A program made the position numbers and the translations under genes. The notes beneath the pieces are model-generated. The model worked only from the letters and a program-made list of their open reading frames with translations, ran no database searches and had not been told where the DNA came from. A DNA stretch of 64,000 nucleotides from Endozoicomonas sp. 4G. Lineage in GTDB: Bacteria > Pseudomonadota > Gammaproteobacteria > Pseudomonadales > Endozoicomonadaceae. Below are positions 62,187 to 64,000 of the stretch, one piece after another. Where the stretch lies: the NCBI RefSeq assembly GCF_023822025.1, contig NZ_CP082909.1:5624001-5688000 (forward strand). Direction: 5' to 3'. Position 1 is the first letter of the stretch. The number at the start of each line of letters is the position of its first letter.

Positions 62187-62310
62187 CAGAGCCAGTAGCA
62201 GGGACAGGCCGGTTATGACTCTCAAAGCCCAAGCGATCGTGGTTTCACTCTCTGATGAAGCGGAGAGAGCACAGCAGGTACTGGGCAAGGAGTCGTCAAT
62301 GGTTCAGCGA
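62187..62310 (-). pseudogene. Tail of a third beta-helix gene
   Basis: The minus strand reads DDSLPSTCCALSASSESETT, then IAWALRVITGLSLLLAL and TAA. This matches the C-terminal part of the gene at 58860 (NDSLETPCC, later LGIITTLSILQAL). A TGA lies upstream in this frame, so only this tail remains. Confidence 0.6.
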
Positions 62311-62399
62311 CAGCATAGGCAGAGTGACAATCGTGACAAGCAAATCGTGACAAGCGATCAGAAAACTGCATTTCAGGATGGCACAAAATCAGGAAAATA

Positions 62400-62442
62400 C
62401 CAGTCGAATACCAGTCGAATACCAGTCGAATACCAGTCGAAT
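62400..62442 (+). repeat. 11-bp tandem repeat
   Basis: Four copies of CCAGTCGAATA (the last incomplete). The 11-bp period does not keep a reading frame, so unlike the repeats in the gsp genes and glnE it is probably non-coding. It lies upstream of the gene at 62515. Confidence 0.8.
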
Positions 62443-62514
62443 TTAAGGTTCTTTTTAGGTGGTCATAATGTCATCCCTGATCTACGCTGTAATTCAGTTT
62501 TTTTCGGGGTGGTC

Positions 62515-62844
62515 ATGGAAAAGTCGTTATTCTCAGAGCTAAAGCGTATTGGCATTGATGAAGAGCTGGCCAGCAAAGTCAGTGCTTCCCTTGATCCTGA
62601 ACACAATGCCAGTAAAAAAGATATCCTGATTATGCAGGAAGCCATCATGCAGATTCAGTTACAGGGTGAGCGCAATTATCAGTCACTGAGTTCGGATATC
62701 GCTACCCTGCGTACGGAGCTGCATAAAGAAATAGCCGATGTGCGCACTGAAATGGGCTCTTCCAACCGACAATACATCATTACCTTTCTCGGCCTGATTA
62801 CCACCATTGTCAGCGTCTTTGTGATCAACTGGCACTTCCATTAG
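62515..62844 (+). CDS. Coiled-coil protein with C-terminal membrane helix
   Basis: I place the start at the ATG at 62515 (GGGGTGG upstream), giving 109 residues; the longer frame to 62137 crosses the beta-helix remnant and the 11-bp repeat. The protein has a helical domain (MEKSLFSELKRIGIDEELA), a coiled coil (about 45-85, LRTELHKEIADVRTEMG) and one C-terminal transmembrane helix (ITFLGLITTIVSVFVINW). This topology resembles small DUF1640-type proteins. Function unknown. Confidence 0.65.
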   Translation: MEKSLFSELKRIGIDEELASKVSASLDPEHNASKKDILIMQEAIMQIQLQGERNYQSLSSDIATLRTELHKEIADVRTEMGSSNRQYIITFLGLITTIVSVFVINWHFH

Positions 62845-62957
62845 GATTTAGCCCTGACCATGGAAGGAACTAATTGTTGGATAAAAAGTCAAATTCACAT
62901 TCGATCAGGTTCGTCTTAATCGGATTGCTGTAACAGGGATCGTTGCGAGGGCTAAAA

Positions 62958-64000
62958 ATGGATCCGCTTCCTATTAAAACAACAGAACACCAACCTTTTG
63001 CTGGCTGTACCCGTTCACCTGACAATAGTGAGACAGGCGTCGCTTTTGCCACTAGGACAGTGAGTACACGTGAAGAGCCTATGCTCCCCGGTGCTGCTCC
63101 TGAAAAGTGGGATCAGGCCACCCCTATTGACGGACATAAACGTAAAGTAACCGTTGCTGATATTACTTCACAAATCAGCGCGACAACACTGGCAACGCCG
63201 ACCAGTGAACCGGTAAAAAAGTGTCCGAAAACAACTAACACAAACACTGAATCCACCCATTTTCCGATCATTGATCCATCGTTGATCGAATCTACCCAGG
63301 TAGCGAAAACGGCCTTGCTTCAGCCTTATCGCCCATCACACATCTCACCGCCTGCCGGGTGCATTGCTCGCGAAGTTCATGGTCTCCAGCACAGTTGTCG
63401 GGCGGCAATCTGGGCAGTCGCCCTGTTGCAACAGCGTAGACTGCACGGCGACCGCAGGGCGCTGGAATTTCCCGACCAAATGATACCGCTGCTGATCAAA
63501 GTCTGCCTGTTTCACGATACGGGCCGTGAAGGCGATGGGAACGATACGAAGGATTGGGAGCGGGCCAGTGCCGACAACCTGATGGAACACCTGCGCAACT
63601 CAGGCATAGATCAGTCCCTGGCCTGGCAGTGTGGTGAAGCCATTTTCCACAAGGATAATCCGAAGGGCTGTTGGAATCTGCCAGCGGAGATACAGACTCT
63701 GCGCAGCCTGCTCCATGATGCCGATACGCTGGAGGTTATGCGGGTCAGAGACTGCTTTTACATGGATCGGCTGGAGTGCTTTGTTGCCAGTCAGGATGAT
63801 CTCCAGAGAAAACATTGGCGCACGCTGGCTCAGGAAGTCTGCCAGGTGATTGGCAGGCAGGGTGACCTCTGGTACCGGACCAGGTTGCAGGACAGTGAAA
63901 CAAGCGGCAACTATTTCTTCAGAATCGGTGACCACAGCCTGTGTAAAAACACTAAAAAGCAGTGGGAGCACCATCCTTCTCCCTTCAGTTATGAGCTGTT
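62958..64000 (+). CDS. SidE phosphodiesterase-like effector protein (partial)
   Basis: From the ATG at 62958 (GAGGG 6 bases upstream) 347 codons run open off the right edge. The first ~130 residues are Ser/Thr/Pro-rich and probably disordered. From about 135 the sequence has the pattern of the SidE-family phosphodiesterase: REVHGLQHSCRAAIWAVAL, LFHDTGREGDGNDTKDWERA, SADNLMEHL and LLHDADTLEVMRVRDCF, with His and Asp pairs where the SidE domain has its active site. In Legionella this domain splits ADP-ribosylated ubiquitin. Such proteins act in the host cell, so this may be an effector. The C-terminus is unknown. Confidence 0.72.
   Translation, partial: MDPLPIKTTEHQPFAGCTRSPDNSETGVAFATRTVSTREEPMLPGAAPEKWDQATPIDGHKRKVTVADITSQISATTLATPTSEPVKKCPKTTNTNTESTHFPIIDPSLIESTQVAKTALLQPYRPSHISPPAGCIAREVHGLQHSCRAAIWAVALLQQRRLHGDRRALEFPDQMIPLLIKVCLFHDTGREGDGNDTKDWERASADNLMEHLRNSGIDQSLAWQCGEAIFHKDNPKGCWNLPAEIQTLRSLLHDADTLEVMRVRDCFYMDRLECFVASQDDLQRKHWRTLAQEVCQVIGRQGDLWYRTRLQDSETSGNYFFRIGDHSLCKNTKKQWEHHPSPFSYEL

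Noticed and set aside
62400-62442. Possible CRISPR-like repeat
   Set aside because: Units are only 11 bp, directly adjacent, without spacers, and no cas genes are near.
62137-62514. Longer start for the coiled-coil gene at 62515
   Set aside because: The extension crosses a beta-helix gene remnant on the other strand and a repeat of 11-bp period.

Overview
The window looks like the chromosome of a host-associated gammaproteobacterium, most likely an Endozoicomonas-type member of the Oceanospirillales. This is inferred from gene content only: a complete type II secretion operon, a gammaproteobacterial LPS-core locus, fructose-family PTS systems, many dispersed repeats and insertion remnants, and an effector-like protein with a SidE-type phosphodiesterase motif. 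No rRNA, tRNA or CRISPR array was seen.

Layout. 1-5.8 kb: a split fructose-type PTS locus. A membrane EIIC runs off the left edge on the minus strand; on the plus strand lie an AraC regulator, a stand-alone EIIB and an HPr-EI-EIIA fusion. Two similar dyads sit upstream of the two PTS transcription units. 5.8-6.4 kb: a PagL-like lipid A deacylase. 6.8-18.5 kb: the type II secretion operon gspC-D-E-F-G-H-I-J-K-L-M-N in canonical order, with gspM interrupted by an in-frame TAG. 18.5-27.6 kb: aceE-aceF (pyruvate dehydrogenase) on the minus strand, a secreted-looking protein fused to an S-adenosylmethionine decarboxylase domain, and two related secreted proteins sharing a Cys/His motif on either side. 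27.6-31.7 kb: glnE and ilvE. 31.9-43 kb: an LPS core locus (waaF, waaC, waaG, waaP, two more kinase-like genes of which one is frameshifted, glycosyltransferases, a PIG-L deacetylase and an O-antigen ligase). It turns visibly AT-rich part-way through waaG. 43-47.4 kb: an acyl carrier protein, a GNAT protein, an orphan Phd-type antitoxin, and a PLP decarboxylase and acyl-CoA ligase of the kinds usually found with exosortase systems.

47.4-51.5 kb is an accessory zone. Two cassettes have the same outline: a ~188-bp repeat (A), plus-strand payload genes, then a ~115-bp repeat (B) with a hairpin. The payloads differ: a small unknown protein in one, a DUF3800 protein plus an unknown partner in the other. 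A truncated copy of the neighbouring ROK kinase gene, a DUF29 gene and IS200/IS605-like ends lie among them. 51.5-57.2 kb is an alpha-mannoside utilisation operon on the minus strand (GH38 alpha-mannosidase, PTS EIIBC, EIIA, ROK kinase). 57.3-58.7 kb holds a damaged transposase. 58.8-62.3 kb is a decaying tandem array of secreted beta-helix-like genes; one is split by a 162-bp inverted-repeat element flanked by CTAG. The right edge carries a coiled-coil/membrane protein and the start of the SidE-phosphodiesterase-like gene.

Several genes (gspD, gspJ, gspM, glnE) carry in-frame 18- or 21-bp tandem repeats built on nearly the same 12-base core read in different frames. This points to expansion at DNA level, not selection on the protein.
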